Of a stretch of DNA of 43,203 nucleotides, positions 1 through 7,156 are shown piece by piece (the stretch's first letter is position 1; each line of letters starts with the position of its first letter). The translations under genes were made by a program, and so were the position numbers. This DNA is from Eubacteriaceae bacterium UBA6119 (GTDB taxonomy: Bacteria; Bacillota; Clostridia; Eubacteriales; UBA1433), in assembly GCA_002423395.1 (NCBI GenBank), contig DIVZ01000009.1, forward strand, positions 1 through 43,203, given 5' to 3'. The notes below the pieces were generated by a model. That model ran no database searches, was not told where the DNA came from, and was given only the letters and a program-made list of their open reading frames with translations.

Positions 1-33
1 GGGTCATAGGTTCGAGCCCTATTGCGCCCACCA
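1..33 (+). tRNA. tRNA gene, 3' end only (isotype not readable)
   Basis: The T arm is intact: stem 6-10 pairs with 18-22 around a TTCGAGC loop. It is followed by the 3' acceptor strand TGCGCCC (23-29), discriminator A30 and an encoded CCA (31-33). The anticodon lies left of the window, so the amino acid cannot be assigned. A terminator hairpin follows 12 bases later. Confidence 0.9.
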
Positions 34-45
34 TATAGAATGATT

Positions 46-70
46 AAAGCGATGATACATCGCTTTTTTT
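46..70 (+). terminator. Rho-independent terminator after the tRNA
   Basis: Nine-base-pair stem AAAGCGATG/CATCGCTTT (46-54 with 58-66) with a 3-base loop, running into seven T. It should end transcription of the tRNA gene. Closely related hairpins recur at 276-297 and 1165-1187. Confidence 0.8.
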
Positions 71-151
71 ATTTTTTAAGTACCCCAATTTTTCTTTAAT
101 GTTTTTCGTATATATTTAAATATAGCTAATATATATAAAATTATTGTGATA

Positions 152-223
152 CTACCACTTATTCACATCCTCGAAATTTGTAGATAAGGTAGTTATAGGC
201 AGACTTTTCGAAAGAAAAGTCTG
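152..223 (+). other. two consecutive hairpins in a gene-free stretch; possible small RNA or terminator
   Basis: The 71-415 interval has no convincing gene. It holds an imperfect stem (ACTACC near 152 pairing with GGTAGT ending near 194), then a perfect 10-bp stem, CAGACTTTTC (200-209) with GAAAAGTCTG (214-223), closed by a GAAA tetraloop. Only three T follow, so it is a weak terminator by sequence. The GNRA loop and closing C-G pair make the second hairpin very stable. No clear promoter was found. Function unknown. Confidence 0.35.
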
Positions 224-275
224 TTTCATTATAATTAACATTATTGATTTAATGTAGATATAGATAAAAGATTAG

Positions 276-297
276 GCGATGATATATCGCTTTTTTT
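276..297 (+). terminator. terminator-like hairpin, second version of the tRNA-proximal one
   Basis: GCGAT (276-280) pairs with ATCGC (286-290), followed by seven T. The surrounding sequence resembles the terminator at 46-70. No recognisable gene lies directly upstream, which suggests duplication of the tRNA-proximal terminator or a remnant of a lost transcript. Confidence 0.55.
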
Positions 298-415
298 GTT
301 GAAGGAAATTGGATAATGGAATATAATTATTAAGAAAAGACATGCACATAGCTTATATTATTTTATATGACATAAGATGAGTATTTAAAATTAGCTAAGT
401 CAGGATGTTAAATAA

Positions 416-724
416 TTGTTAGAAAAGATAGATTTTGGTGAAAACATTAATGAAATGCATATTGATTTTGATTTATCTGAAGAGATTGCATTAGACAAAC
501 AGATAGACGAACTAAAAGAAGATTTAATACAAATTATTTATAAAAATGGATATATATTAGATGTTGGTTGGTATCCCGAATTTGATATTAATGGGAGTTT
601 TAAAACGATGGTTGTTAATAATTATGATTGGGATAGACCTATATTTAGTAAAGAATGCAAAAATTTAAACTCATTGCATAAACAAATAATTGATTGTATA
701 GAAATAATAAAAAATATGAAATAG
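416..724 (+). CDS. small acidic hypothetical protein, immunity-like
   Basis: Predicted 102-residue soluble protein without signal peptide or membrane segment. It has a charged N-terminal half (LSEEIALDKQIDELKEDL) and a central block, GYILDVGWYPEFD, followed by a YDW motif. This is the sort of sequence seen in short immunity-type proteins of polymorphic toxin loci; I cannot name a family with certainty. The only start is TTG at 416, placed immediately after an in-frame TAA with only a poor ribosome binding site (AGG at 402-404). An ATG at 405 is in another frame and stops after five codons. The 5' end may therefore be truncated or frameshifted. It is AT-rich, like the next gene, with which it probably forms a pair. 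Confidence 0.5.
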   Translation: MLEKIDFGENINEMHIDFDLSEEIALDKQIDELKEDLIQIIYKNGYILDVGWYPEFDINGSFKTMVVNNYDWDRPIFSKECKNLNSLHKQIIDCIEIIKNMK

Positions 725-754
725 TAATGAATTAAAGAATTAACTAAGGATCAA

Positions 755-1117
755 ATGTTGAAAATATATAATAATATTATTAATAACTATAAAGATTATG
801 CAGTTTCGCACTGGAATGCTTCTAAAGAAGGTGATTATAAAACTGCAAATAAATACTATTCAAAATTAAAAAAGATATATAAGCAATTAATGTCAAATGA
901 AGAAATACGAGAAAGTGTATTAGATATCTTATTAAATGATAGTAATTATGCTGTTCGGCTTTGGGCAGCGTCACATTCTCTTGGGTTGGGGTTTCAAAAA
1001 AACAGGGCAGAAAATATATTGCAATATATTGCTAAATTAAGTTCAGAAAAAGCTCCTAGTTTTGAAGCAAAAATGACTTTAGAAGTTTGGAAAGAAAAAG
1101 GAAAATTGATATTTTAA
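755..1117 (+). CDS. DUF2019-like small protein
   Basis: Predicted 120-residue soluble protein. The segment around residues 64-113 (SNYAVRLWAASHSLGLG, then ENILQYIAKL, then a C-terminal LEVWKEKGKL) matches my recollection of DUF2019, a HEAT-like helical family. Its members often occur as lone small genes in accessory or immunity clusters. Function is unknown. ATG at 755 follows AAGGA at 746-750. The gene lies 30 bases after the 102-residue gene and is probably co-transcribed with it. No toxin gene is visible next to the pair. AT content is higher than in the neighbouring fumarase genes, consistent with acquisition by transfer. Confidence 0.6.
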   Translation: MLKIYNNIINNYKDYAVSHWNASKEGDYKTANKYYSKLKKIYKQLMSNEEIRESVLDILLNDSNYAVRLWAASHSLGLGFQKNRAENILQYIAKLSSEKAPSFEAKMTLEVWKEKGKLIF

Positions 1118-1164
1118 TAATATTATTAAGTAAACATATACCTTAGCCATCGATTCATATAAAC

Positions 1165-1190
1165 AAAGCGATGTATATCATCGCTTTACT
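1165..1190. terminator. bidirectional terminator-like hairpin, third version
   Basis: AAAGCGATG (1165-1173) pairs perfectly with CATCGCTTT (1179-1187), the same stem as at 46-66. A T-rich run follows on the plus strand. It sits between the convergent DUF2019-like gene and the fumarase operon and could serve both. Confidence 0.6.
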
Positions 1191-1230
1191 TTTTTTTAAT
1201 TATTAGACATTCATCAGTCTAAAATTTTAT

Positions 1231-1749
1231 TTAATAAACACTGTTGCCGTAACTGTCAACCGCGACAAAGACGGGAAAGTCTTTAAACGTCATTCTGCGC
1301 ACCGCTTCCGTTCCGAGATCGTCATATGCTATTACTTCACTTGCCGTTATGCATTTCAGCGTAAGAGCAGCCGCTCCGCCTACCGCGGCGAAATAAACCG
1401 CGTTGTTTTTAACTAAGCAGTCTATTACTTCTTTACTTCGCTTGCCTTTTCCTATAATGCCTTTAAGCCCCATAGCAAGCAGCATCGGAGTGTATTTATC
1501 CATACGATAGGAAGTCGTCGGCCCTGCGACTCCGCAGACATCGCCCGGCTTTGTAGGCGCCGGACCTGTATAATATATAGTCGCACCTTTAATATCTATC
1601 GGCAATTGCGCTCCGCTGTTTACTGCTTCATAAAAACGCTTGTGAGCCGCGTCGCGCGCAGTGTAGACCTCGCCGCTTATGTAGACTTTTTCTCCTGCTC
1701 TTAATGATTTTATAGTATCCAAATCCAATGGAAGATTAATTCTTTTCAT
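1231..1749 (-). CDS. fumB: class I fumarate hydratase, beta subunit (C-terminal domain)
   Basis: 172-residue protein matching the beta subunit of two-subunit, iron-sulfur class I fumarases (and the related L-tartrate dehydratase). Characteristic blocks are VYISGEVYTARDAAHKRF near the N terminus, IYYTGPAPTKPGDVCGVAGPT near residues 58-78 and GKGKRS near 100. With the alpha subunit it converts fumarate and malate in the cytoplasm. The alpha gene ends two bases before this start, so the pair is translationally linked. Length is normal for a separate beta subunit. Tartrate dehydratase is an alternative assignment; fumarase is favoured on overall resemblance. The symbol is generic; in E. coli the same name denotes a fused enzyme. 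Confidence 0.88.
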   Translation of the reverse strand: MKRINLPLDLDTIKSLRAGEKVYISGEVYTARDAAHKRFYEAVNSGAQLPIDIKGATIYYTGPAPTKPGDVCGVAGPTTSYRMDKYTPMLLAMGLKGIIGKGKRSKEVIDCLVKNNAVYFAAVGGAAALTLKCITASEVIAYDDLGTEAVRRMTFKDFPVFVAVDSYGNSVY

Positions 1750-1751
1750 GG

Positions 1752-2594
1752 CTATATTGTCCTTTCAAGATGTCTTATAGCGTGACAGGAAATTGATACC
1801 GCTACAGGCAGACCTGCTATATGGGTAGGGTAGGTTTCAATGTATACCGCAAGAGCGGTTGTTTTGCCGCCAAGCCCTGCGGGACCTATATTGCTCTCAT
1901 TTATCTTACGTAAAATCTTTTGCTCCAACTGTGCGATATACTCGTCTTTGCTTGCCTCAAGCGGCTCTCGCAAAAGCGCTTCTTTTGATATAAGCGCGGC
2001 CTTTTCCATTGTGCCGCCTATGCCTACTCCGACTACTATTGGAGGGCAGGGATTTGAACCCGCTTTTAAAACAGTATCGCACACAAAATCTATAACGCCT
2101 TCCTCGCCCGCGGCAGGAGTGAGCATGCCTACGCCGCCAGAGTTTTCGCTCCCGAAGCCTTTGGGCATAACGGCTATATGGATTTTATCGCCTTTAACAA
2201 TTTGCGTATGAATGACGGCGGGAGTGTTTGTTTTGGTGTTAATGCGTCTTAATGGACATGACACAACCGATTTTCTCAAATAACCTTCTTCATAAGCCTG
2301 CCGCACTCCTTCATTAACGGCGTCATATAAATAGTCGCCTTCAATGCGAACATCCTGACCTATATTTAAAAATATTACAGCCATGCCCGTGTCCTGACAC
2401 AGAGGCACTTGCTTTTCTATGGCGTAGTTATTGTTTTCAATAAGGATATTTAATATCTCTCTTGCTGTCTCATTCGTTTCGGCATCAGCGGCGTTTTTCA
2501 TATAATTTATATATTTTTCATCTATTGATATGTTAGCTTTTAACAGCATATCTTTTACGCAATTTTTAATTTGTTCAGTGTTTATTACCCTCAT
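1752..2594 (-). CDS. fumA: class I fumarate hydratase, alpha subunit (Fe-S)
   Basis: 280-residue alpha subunit carrying the [4Fe-4S] cluster site. The three expected cysteines are visible: C66 in PLCQDTG, one in the later NPCPP motif, and one near the C terminus in SISCHA. The block VSCPLRRINTKTNTPAVIH is typical of the family. I start at ATG 2594 because AAGGAG lies eight bases upstream; the in-frame GTG at 2603 would overlap that site. First gene of a two-gene operon with the beta subunit, transcribed leftward from a promoter shared with the divergent gene's upstream region. Confidence 0.9.
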   Translation of the reverse strand: MRVINTEQIKNCVKDMLLKANISIDEKYINYMKNAADAETNETAREILNILIENNNYAIEKQVPLCQDTGMAVIFLNIGQDVRIEGDYLYDAVNEGVRQAYEEGYLRKSVVSCPLRRINTKTNTPAVIHTQIVKGDKIHIAVMPKGFGSENSGGVGMLTPAAGEEGVIDFVCDTVLKAGSNPCPPIVVGVGIGGTMEKAALISKEALLREPLEASKDEYIAQLEQKILRKINESNIGPAGLGGKTTALAVYIETYPTHIAGLPVAVSISCHAIRHLERTI

Positions 2595-2622
2595 AAAATG
2601 CACTCCTTAAATAGATAAAATT

Positions 2623-2645
2623 ATTATATCAAATAAAACAGTCAA
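2623..2645 (-). promoter_or_regulatory. likely promoter of the fumarase operon
   Basis: On the minus strand a perfect TATAAT (2623-2628) follows a weak -35 (TTTCAT) at a 17-base spacing. The distance to the alpha-subunit start is about 30 bases. Confidence 0.45.
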
Positions 2646-2709
2646 ATGAAATGAAAGCTTAGGTAAATATTAATTTGAATTTTTTTTCTGCGTTTAAGTG
2701 TTTGTATGG

Positions 2710-2715
2710 TATAAT
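2710..2715 (+). promoter_or_regulatory. -10 element for the hydrolase-like membrane gene
   Basis: Perfect TATAAT 31 bases upstream of the ATG at 2746; no good -35 was seen. A ribosome binding site (AAGGG, around 2732) lies between them. Confidence 0.4.
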
Positions 2716-2745
2716 AAACTAAATTTTTATTAAGGGTACGGTACT

Positions 2746-4341
2746 ATGAGACAACAACAGCTTACCGGAAAAAGTAACAGAAAACTATTTATTCCATTAA
2801 TGTTAACAGCAGTTTTTATTTGCATGTGTATTGCAATGTATATATTAAATCCCGTATATGAAGAGATGGAGCAGATTTATTTTTATGACTTAAACGGCAA
2901 CCGCATGACGGGAGAATATATACAGGGCACTAAAGGTGAAGGAGCTATTTTAGTCGCCGACAAAGGTCAGGATATGACATATTATTTAAATATGGCGCAG
3001 GCATTACACAAACAGGGCTACTCTGTTATGATATACGACCTGCCCGGACAGGGAAGAAGCCAGGGAGCGTACAGCACTTCATTTTATGAAGACAACAGCT
3101 CCGCGATGCAGGTATATTCGGCAATGCTGGCGTTTTCACAGCTGTGCAAACTGCCGCCCGCGAATATTCACTACATCGGACACGGATACGGGGCGCGAGC
3201 TATATTGCAGGCTTGCTCGGTTGATTATATTGACCCTGTAAGCATAACGCTTATTAACCCCGAAATAAGCTTTAAATCGTCAGTGCTTGCGAAACTTCCA
3301 GTAATAGCTGACGACACTAAGCTTGAATGGGTTAAAAATTTAGGGACAAACATAAGCGGAATGAATATTCACATTATCAGCAACCCCGCAAAATTTGATA
3401 CCTGCAAACAACTCAGCAGTATACTTAGCACAAATAATAATACAACACTTGACAAAGATTTAATTCTTATAGAGCCTTTTGCTCCGCTGAGCAAGAACAT
3501 AATAAACAGCACGGTTTCTTATTTGTGCAGTTTAAGCTCTTTTACTTATCAGCCTAACTTAACGATAATTATGATATATAATACAATGCTTGTTGCTATG
3601 CTGGTATTTATATTCTTAATTGTATGGTCATTCTTAAGCTCGTTAAGATATAAAGACAAAAGTTTAGGCGAATATAAAAATGAATTATCGCTTAATTTTT
3701 ATTTATATAAATTAATGTTCTGGGTTCCCGCTGCGGTGCTGGGCGCGATAGGTTTTGCGATAGGGTTTTTAATACCGATAGGATACCCTGTTCAGGCCGC
3801 GCTTATAAGCTTCGGGTTCGGAGCGTATGGCATAGTAATGTTGTTTATATACGTTTATTCCAATTTCGCAAGTGATGCGGGCGCGGGAATGTTTAAAGAC
3901 GAGCAGCGCACAAACTGGATTGGCGGCATATTATGTTTTATTGCTTTATTTGTAATGCTTAAGATGTTCGGACATTTCAGCCTTTATTATATGTTCCCTT
4001 TCGGGCAGCGATGGGTTTGGTTTATACTGTTCAGCGCAGCCAGCAGCATTACGTTCTTAATAATTGACAGGGAATATGCGGTATTAAACGCGGACAGAAA
4101 ATCAAAGGTGAAAATAGTTTTGGTTGTACTGCTGCCGTTTATATTGGCATCGATATTATTATTAATAATGGGGATCGCGATACTCGCTATGACGCTGATA
4201 ATAGCTGCTTTAAGCATATTCTTAACCATATTATTCGGACGAATACTTCAGGCTCTTGATACCCAGATAATCGTAGCGGCAGGACTTCAGGGAATAATAC
4301 TTACAATGCTGCTTTTATCTTTCGGCATTGCAATAGCGTAA
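2746..4341 (+). CDS. membrane protein with N-terminal alpha/beta-hydrolase-like domain lacking the nucleophile
   Basis: 531 residues. A signal-anchor helix (about 14-34) is followed by an extracytoplasmic alpha/beta-hydrolase-like domain (about 45-265). The second half is very hydrophobic, with about eight predicted membrane helices from residue 275 on. The hydrolase part shows the strand-turn YDLPGQGRSQGAY and a nucleophile-elbow position IGHGYGAR at about 144-151. The usual G-x-S-x-G serine is a glycine (codon GGA, residue 147). Unless another residue substitutes, it is not a classical serine hydrolase and may bind a ligand or partner. The start has a moderate site (AAGGG). Single gene, divergent from fumarase, closed by a strong terminator. 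Function unknown. Confidence 0.85.
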   Translation: MRQQQLTGKSNRKLFIPLMLTAVFICMCIAMYILNPVYEEMEQIYFYDLNGNRMTGEYIQGTKGEGAILVADKGQDMTYYLNMAQALHKQGYSVMIYDLPGQGRSQGAYSTSFYEDNSSAMQVYSAMLAFSQLCKLPPANIHYIGHGYGARAILQACSVDYIDPVSITLINPEISFKSSVLAKLPVIADDTKLEWVKNLGTNISGMNIHIISNPAKFDTCKQLSSILSTNNNTTLDKDLILIEPFAPLSKNIINSTVSYLCSLSSFTYQPNLTIIMIYNTMLVAMLVFIFLIVWSFLSSLRYKDKSLGEYKNELSLNFYLYKLMFWVPAAVLGAIGFAIGFLIPIGYPVQAALISFGFGAYGIVMLFIYVYSNFASDAGAGMFKDEQRTNWIGGILCFIALFVMLKMFGHFSLYYMFPFGQRWVWFILFSAASSITFLIIDREYAVLNADRKSKVKIVLVVLLPFILASILLLIMGIAILAMTLIIAALSIFLTILFGRILQALDTQIIVAAGLQGIILTMLLLSFGIAIA

Positions 4342-4360
4342 AAAAAGAAGAATTAAATTA

Positions 4361-4392
4361 AAAGCAGATGCAGTACGCATTTGCTTTTTTTT
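4361..4392 (+). terminator. Rho-independent terminator
   Basis: Eleven-base-pair stem with one G-T wobble, AAAGCAGATGC (4361-4371) with GCATTTGCTTT (4377-4387), loop of five, followed by a run of T. It separates the membrane-protein gene from the phosphate operon. Confidence 0.85.
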
Positions 4393-4408
4393 ATTTGCCT
4401 GCGATTAT

Positions 4409-4463
4409 TTTACATATATTTAACAAATATACGATAATAGTTTTTACTTTCTTTTCTTATACT
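4409..4463 (+). promoter_or_regulatory. PhoP box and -10 of the pst operon
   Basis: Two direct repeats, TTTACA (4409-4414) and TTAACA (4420-4425), both fit the TTHAYA repeat known for Bacillus PhoP and are separated by exactly five bases. A -10 element, TATACT, lies at 4458-4463, and no acceptable -35 exists at the matching distance, as expected of an activator-dependent promoter. PhoP encoded at 8581 is the obvious binder. Confidence 0.6.
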
Positions 4464-4507
4464 AAAAAATATCTTAGATAAGGAAAAAAGGAGAATAATA
4501 AAGATAC

Positions 4508-5362
4508 ATGAAAAAATTACTTATACTTTCACTTACCGCAATTATGATAGTTACTTTATTTGCCGGCTGCGGCGCTAAAGCAAACGGAGCAATAACGGTT
4601 GTATCCCGTGAAGAAGGTTCTGGCACAAGAGGAGCATTTATAGAACTTGTCGGTGTTGAACAAAAAGACGCGAACGGAAACAAGGTTGATAACACTATAG
4701 CTACAGCCGAAATTACAAACAGCACTTCTGTTGCAATTACAACAGTTGCAGGCAACGAAAAAGCTATCGGCTACATTTCACTGGGCTCTATGAATGATAC
4801 TGTAAAAGCTCTGAAAATTGACGGAGTTGAAGCAACTGCCGCTAACGTTAAAAACGGCACTTATAAAGTTGCCCGTCCTTTTAACATAGCTACAAAAGGC
4901 AATGTAAGCGCTGTTACTCAAGACTTTATCAATTTCATTATGAGCGCAGACGGGCAGAAAGTTGCTGAAGATAATCATTATGTAAGCACAGGCAATACCG
5001 GCGCGTTTACAACTACTAAAGCAAAAGGCAAAATAGTAATAGCCGGCTCATCTTCGGTAACGCCTTTAATGGAAAAATTAAAGGAAGCATATCTTGCGAT
5101 TAACACAAACGCTACTATCGAAATTCAGCAGAGCGACTCGACAACAGGCATGACATCGGCACTGTCAGGCATCTGCGACATTGGTATGGCGTCAAGAGAA
5201 CTGAAAGATACTGAAATTTCAGGCGGACTTACAGCAACAGTTATAGCTAAAGACGGAATAGCAATAATAGTAAATAAAAACAACACTATTGATAATCTTA
5301 CAAAAGATCAGGTTAAAGCAATATACACAGGCACGATTAAAGATTGGTCTGAAATAAAATAA
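4508..5362 (+). CDS. pstS: phosphate ABC transporter substrate-binding lipoprotein, circularly permuted
   Basis: 284-residue lipoprotein that captures phosphate for PstCAB outside the membrane. A signal peptide with lipobox ends at C21. The order of the mature part is unusual. Residues about 28-165 carry the block normally found in the C-terminal half of PstS (VVSREEGSGTR, TNSTS, AIGYISLGS, YKVARPF, FINFIMSADGQ). Residues about 175-284 carry the block normally at the N terminus (IVIAGSSSVTPLMEKL, DIGMASRELKD, IVNKNNTIDNLT, YTGTIKDW). The new ends lie exactly at the hinge where the two blocks usually join, so this is a clean circular permutation and not a truncation. A ribosome binding site AAGGAG lies at 4488-4493, rather far (14 bases) from the ATG. 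Confidence 0.9.
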   Translation: MKKLLILSLTAIMIVTLFAGCGAKANGAITVVSREEGSGTRGAFIELVGVEQKDANGNKVDNTIATAEITNSTSVAITTVAGNEKAIGYISLGSMNDTVKALKIDGVEATAANVKNGTYKVARPFNIATKGNVSAVTQDFINFIMSADGQKVAEDNHYVSTGNTGAFTTTKAKGKIVIAGSSSVTPLMEKLKEAYLAINTNATIEIQQSDSTTGMTSALSGICDIGMASRELKDTEISGGLTATVIAKDGIAIIVNKNNTIDNLTKDQVKAIYTGTIKDWSEIK

Positions 5363-5395
5363 TTAACTGCTATCTGACACAATAAAAGTATATAT

Positions 5396-5420
5396 AGGGC
5401 TTAGGTTATGCTTAAGCCCT
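5396..5420 (+). other. intercistronic hairpin between pstS and pstC
   Basis: AGGGCTTA (5396-5403) pairs perfectly with TAAGCCCT (5413-5420) around a 9-base loop. No T-run follows, so it is more likely an mRNA-stabilising or partial attenuation element than a full terminator. Such elements let binding-protein mRNA exceed that of the membrane components. Confidence 0.5.
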
Positions 5421-5438
5421 GTTGCCATAGGAGTATTT

Positions 5439-6287
5439 ATGAAACAATTTAAAGAAAAAATAATGAAGGCTGTGTTTTTAACTGCCGCATGCGCAAGCAT
5501 TATATCTGTTGCTCTGATATGTGTTTTTCTCTTCGCGAGCGGAGTGCCCGCTATAGGGGAAATTGGATTGGTTAAGTTTCTGTTCGGAACTGTGTGGAAG
5601 CCGTTAAATAATGTCTTCGGGATACTGCCGATGATTGTGGGAAGCATTTACGTAACAGCCGGCGCAATTGTAATAGGAGTTCCTATAGGCATATTATGCG
5701 CTGTTTATATGGCGAAGTTTTGTCCGAAGAAACTGTATAAAATTTTAAAACCTGCCATTGATTTGCTTGCGGGAATACCGTCAATTGTGTACGGTTTTTT
5801 TGGGCTCGTGGTGTTAGTGCCTTTTATAAGAGAAATGATAGGAGGAAGCGGAAAAAGCGTACTGACAGCTTCGATATTACTGGGCATTATGATTTTGCCT
5901 ACGATTATAGGAGTATCGGAGGCGGCTATAAGAGCTGTTCCTGACAGTTATTATGAAGGCGCGCTTGCATTGGGAGCGACACATGAGCGGAGCGTATTTT
6001 TCGCGCTTCTGCCTGCCGCGAAATCAGGCATACTGGCAAGTGTGATACTTGGAGTCGGACGCGCGATAGGTGAGACAATGGCTGTTATAATGGTTGCGGG
6101 AAATCAGGCGATAATACCGGGCAGTCTGTTAAGCGGGGTTAGAACCATGACGGCGAACATTGTACTTGAAATGGGATATGCAACGAACTTGCACAGAGAG
6201 GCTCTTATTGCGACTGCTGTTGTACTGTTTGTTTTCATTTTGATAATAAACCTCTCATTCTCCGCTTTTAAAAGGAGGGCTGCGTAA
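5439..6287 (+). CDS. pstC: phosphate ABC transporter permease PstC
   Basis: 282-residue inner-membrane subunit with about six hydrophobic helices (first at about 10-35). It has the binding-protein-dependent permease signature EGALALGATHERSVFFALLP from residue 173, where PstB docks, and the block GVGRAIGETMAVIMVAGN typical of PstC. It forms the translocation channel with PstA. ATG at 5439 has AGGAG about six bases upstream. It ends two bases before pstA, whose ribosome binding site (AGGAGG) lies inside the pstC 3' end. Length is typical of the family. Confidence 0.93.
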   Translation: MKQFKEKIMKAVFLTAACASIISVALICVFLFASGVPAIGEIGLVKFLFGTVWKPLNNVFGILPMIVGSIYVTAGAIVIGVPIGILCAVYMAKFCPKKLYKILKPAIDLLAGIPSIVYGFFGLVVLVPFIREMIGGSGKSVLTASILLGIMILPTIIGVSEAAIRAVPDSYYEGALALGATHERSVFFALLPAAKSGILASVILGVGRAIGETMAVIMVAGNQAIIPGSLLSGVRTMTANIVLEMGYATNLHREALIATAVVLFVFILIINLSFSAFKRRAA

Positions 6288-6289
6288 AA

Positions 6290-7153
6290 ATGAATGAAAT
6301 GAAAATAACAAGAGCGCAGAAATGGAACGCATATAAAAAAAATCCGCTGTCTTTAACGCTTCGAATTTTAGTTACTTTAGCAGCGGTGATAACTATCGGA
6401 GTGCTGATGCTTTTAATAGGATACATTTTAATAAAAGGTTTGCCTTATTTAAAACCGAGTATGTTTGCGTGGAAATATACATCCGATAATGTATCTATGA
6501 TGCCGGCTATAATAAATACAATTACTATGACAGGATTATCATTGCTAATAGCTGTTCCTTTGGGCGTATTCTCTGCTATATATTTAGTTGAATATGCTAA
6601 AAGAGGGAACAAGCTGGTAGGGGTGATAAGAATGACAGCGGAAACACTGACAGGCATACCTTCTATAGTATACGGCCTGTTCGGTTTTTTATTGTTTGTA
6701 ATAGCATGCAAATTTTCATATTCAATTATCGCGGGCGCGCTTACGCTTTCGATAATGGTGCTGCCGGTTGTTTTAAGGACGACTGAAGAAGCGTTAAAAG
6801 CGGTTCCCGACACTTTTCGAGAAGGCAGCTTTGGCTTAGGAGCGGGCAGGCTGAGAACGGTTTTTAAGGTAGTGCTTCCCTCGGCTGTGCCCGGAATAGT
6901 TGCGGGAATAATACTCAGCGTAGGAAGAATCGTAGGTGAGACAGCCGCTTTGATATACACATCCGGCACTGTTGCGGGCGTTGCCGAGAATTTACTGTCG
7001 TCCGGCAGAACGCTGTCCGTACATATGTATGCGCTTTCGTCGGAAGGATTGCATGTAGATCAGACTTACGCGACTGCGGTTGTGCTGCTTATTATGGTTA
7101 TAGGAATTAATGCGCTGTCATATTTAGCGGCGAGAAGGATAACGGCGAGGTAG
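6290..7153 (+). CDS. pstA: phosphate ABC transporter permease PstA
   Basis: 287-residue polytopic permease, partner of PstC. A cytoplasmic N-terminal stretch of about 28 residues precedes the first helix. The block TLTGIPSIVYGLFGFLLFV lies near residue 120. The docking motif EGSFGLGAGRLRTVFKVVLP starts at 178. SVGRIVGETAALIYTSG is characteristic of PstA. The start uses AGGAGG located in the end of pstC. The following pstB start is three bases downstream of the stop, indicating tight operon organisation. No anomalies were seen. Confidence 0.93.
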   Translation: MNEMKITRAQKWNAYKKNPLSLTLRILVTLAAVITIGVLMLLIGYILIKGLPYLKPSMFAWKYTSDNVSMMPAIINTITMTGLSLLIAVPLGVFSAIYLVEYAKRGNKLVGVIRMTAETLTGIPSIVYGLFGFLLFVIACKFSYSIIAGALTLSIMVLPVVLRTTEEALKAVPDTFREGSFGLGAGRLRTVFKVVLPSAVPGIVAGIILSVGRIVGETAALIYTSGTVAGVAENLLSSGRTLSVHMYALSSEGLHVDQTYATAVVLLIMVIGINALSYLAARRITAR

Positions 7154-7156
7154 TTT

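Noticed and set aside
1840..2211. Open frame of 123 codons opposite the fumarase alpha gene
   Set aside because: Shadow of a confident gene; no ribosome binding site and no recognisable protein pattern.
6445..6969. 174-codon open frame opposite pstA
   Set aside because: Lies wholly within pstA on the other strand; composition mirrors the permease codons.
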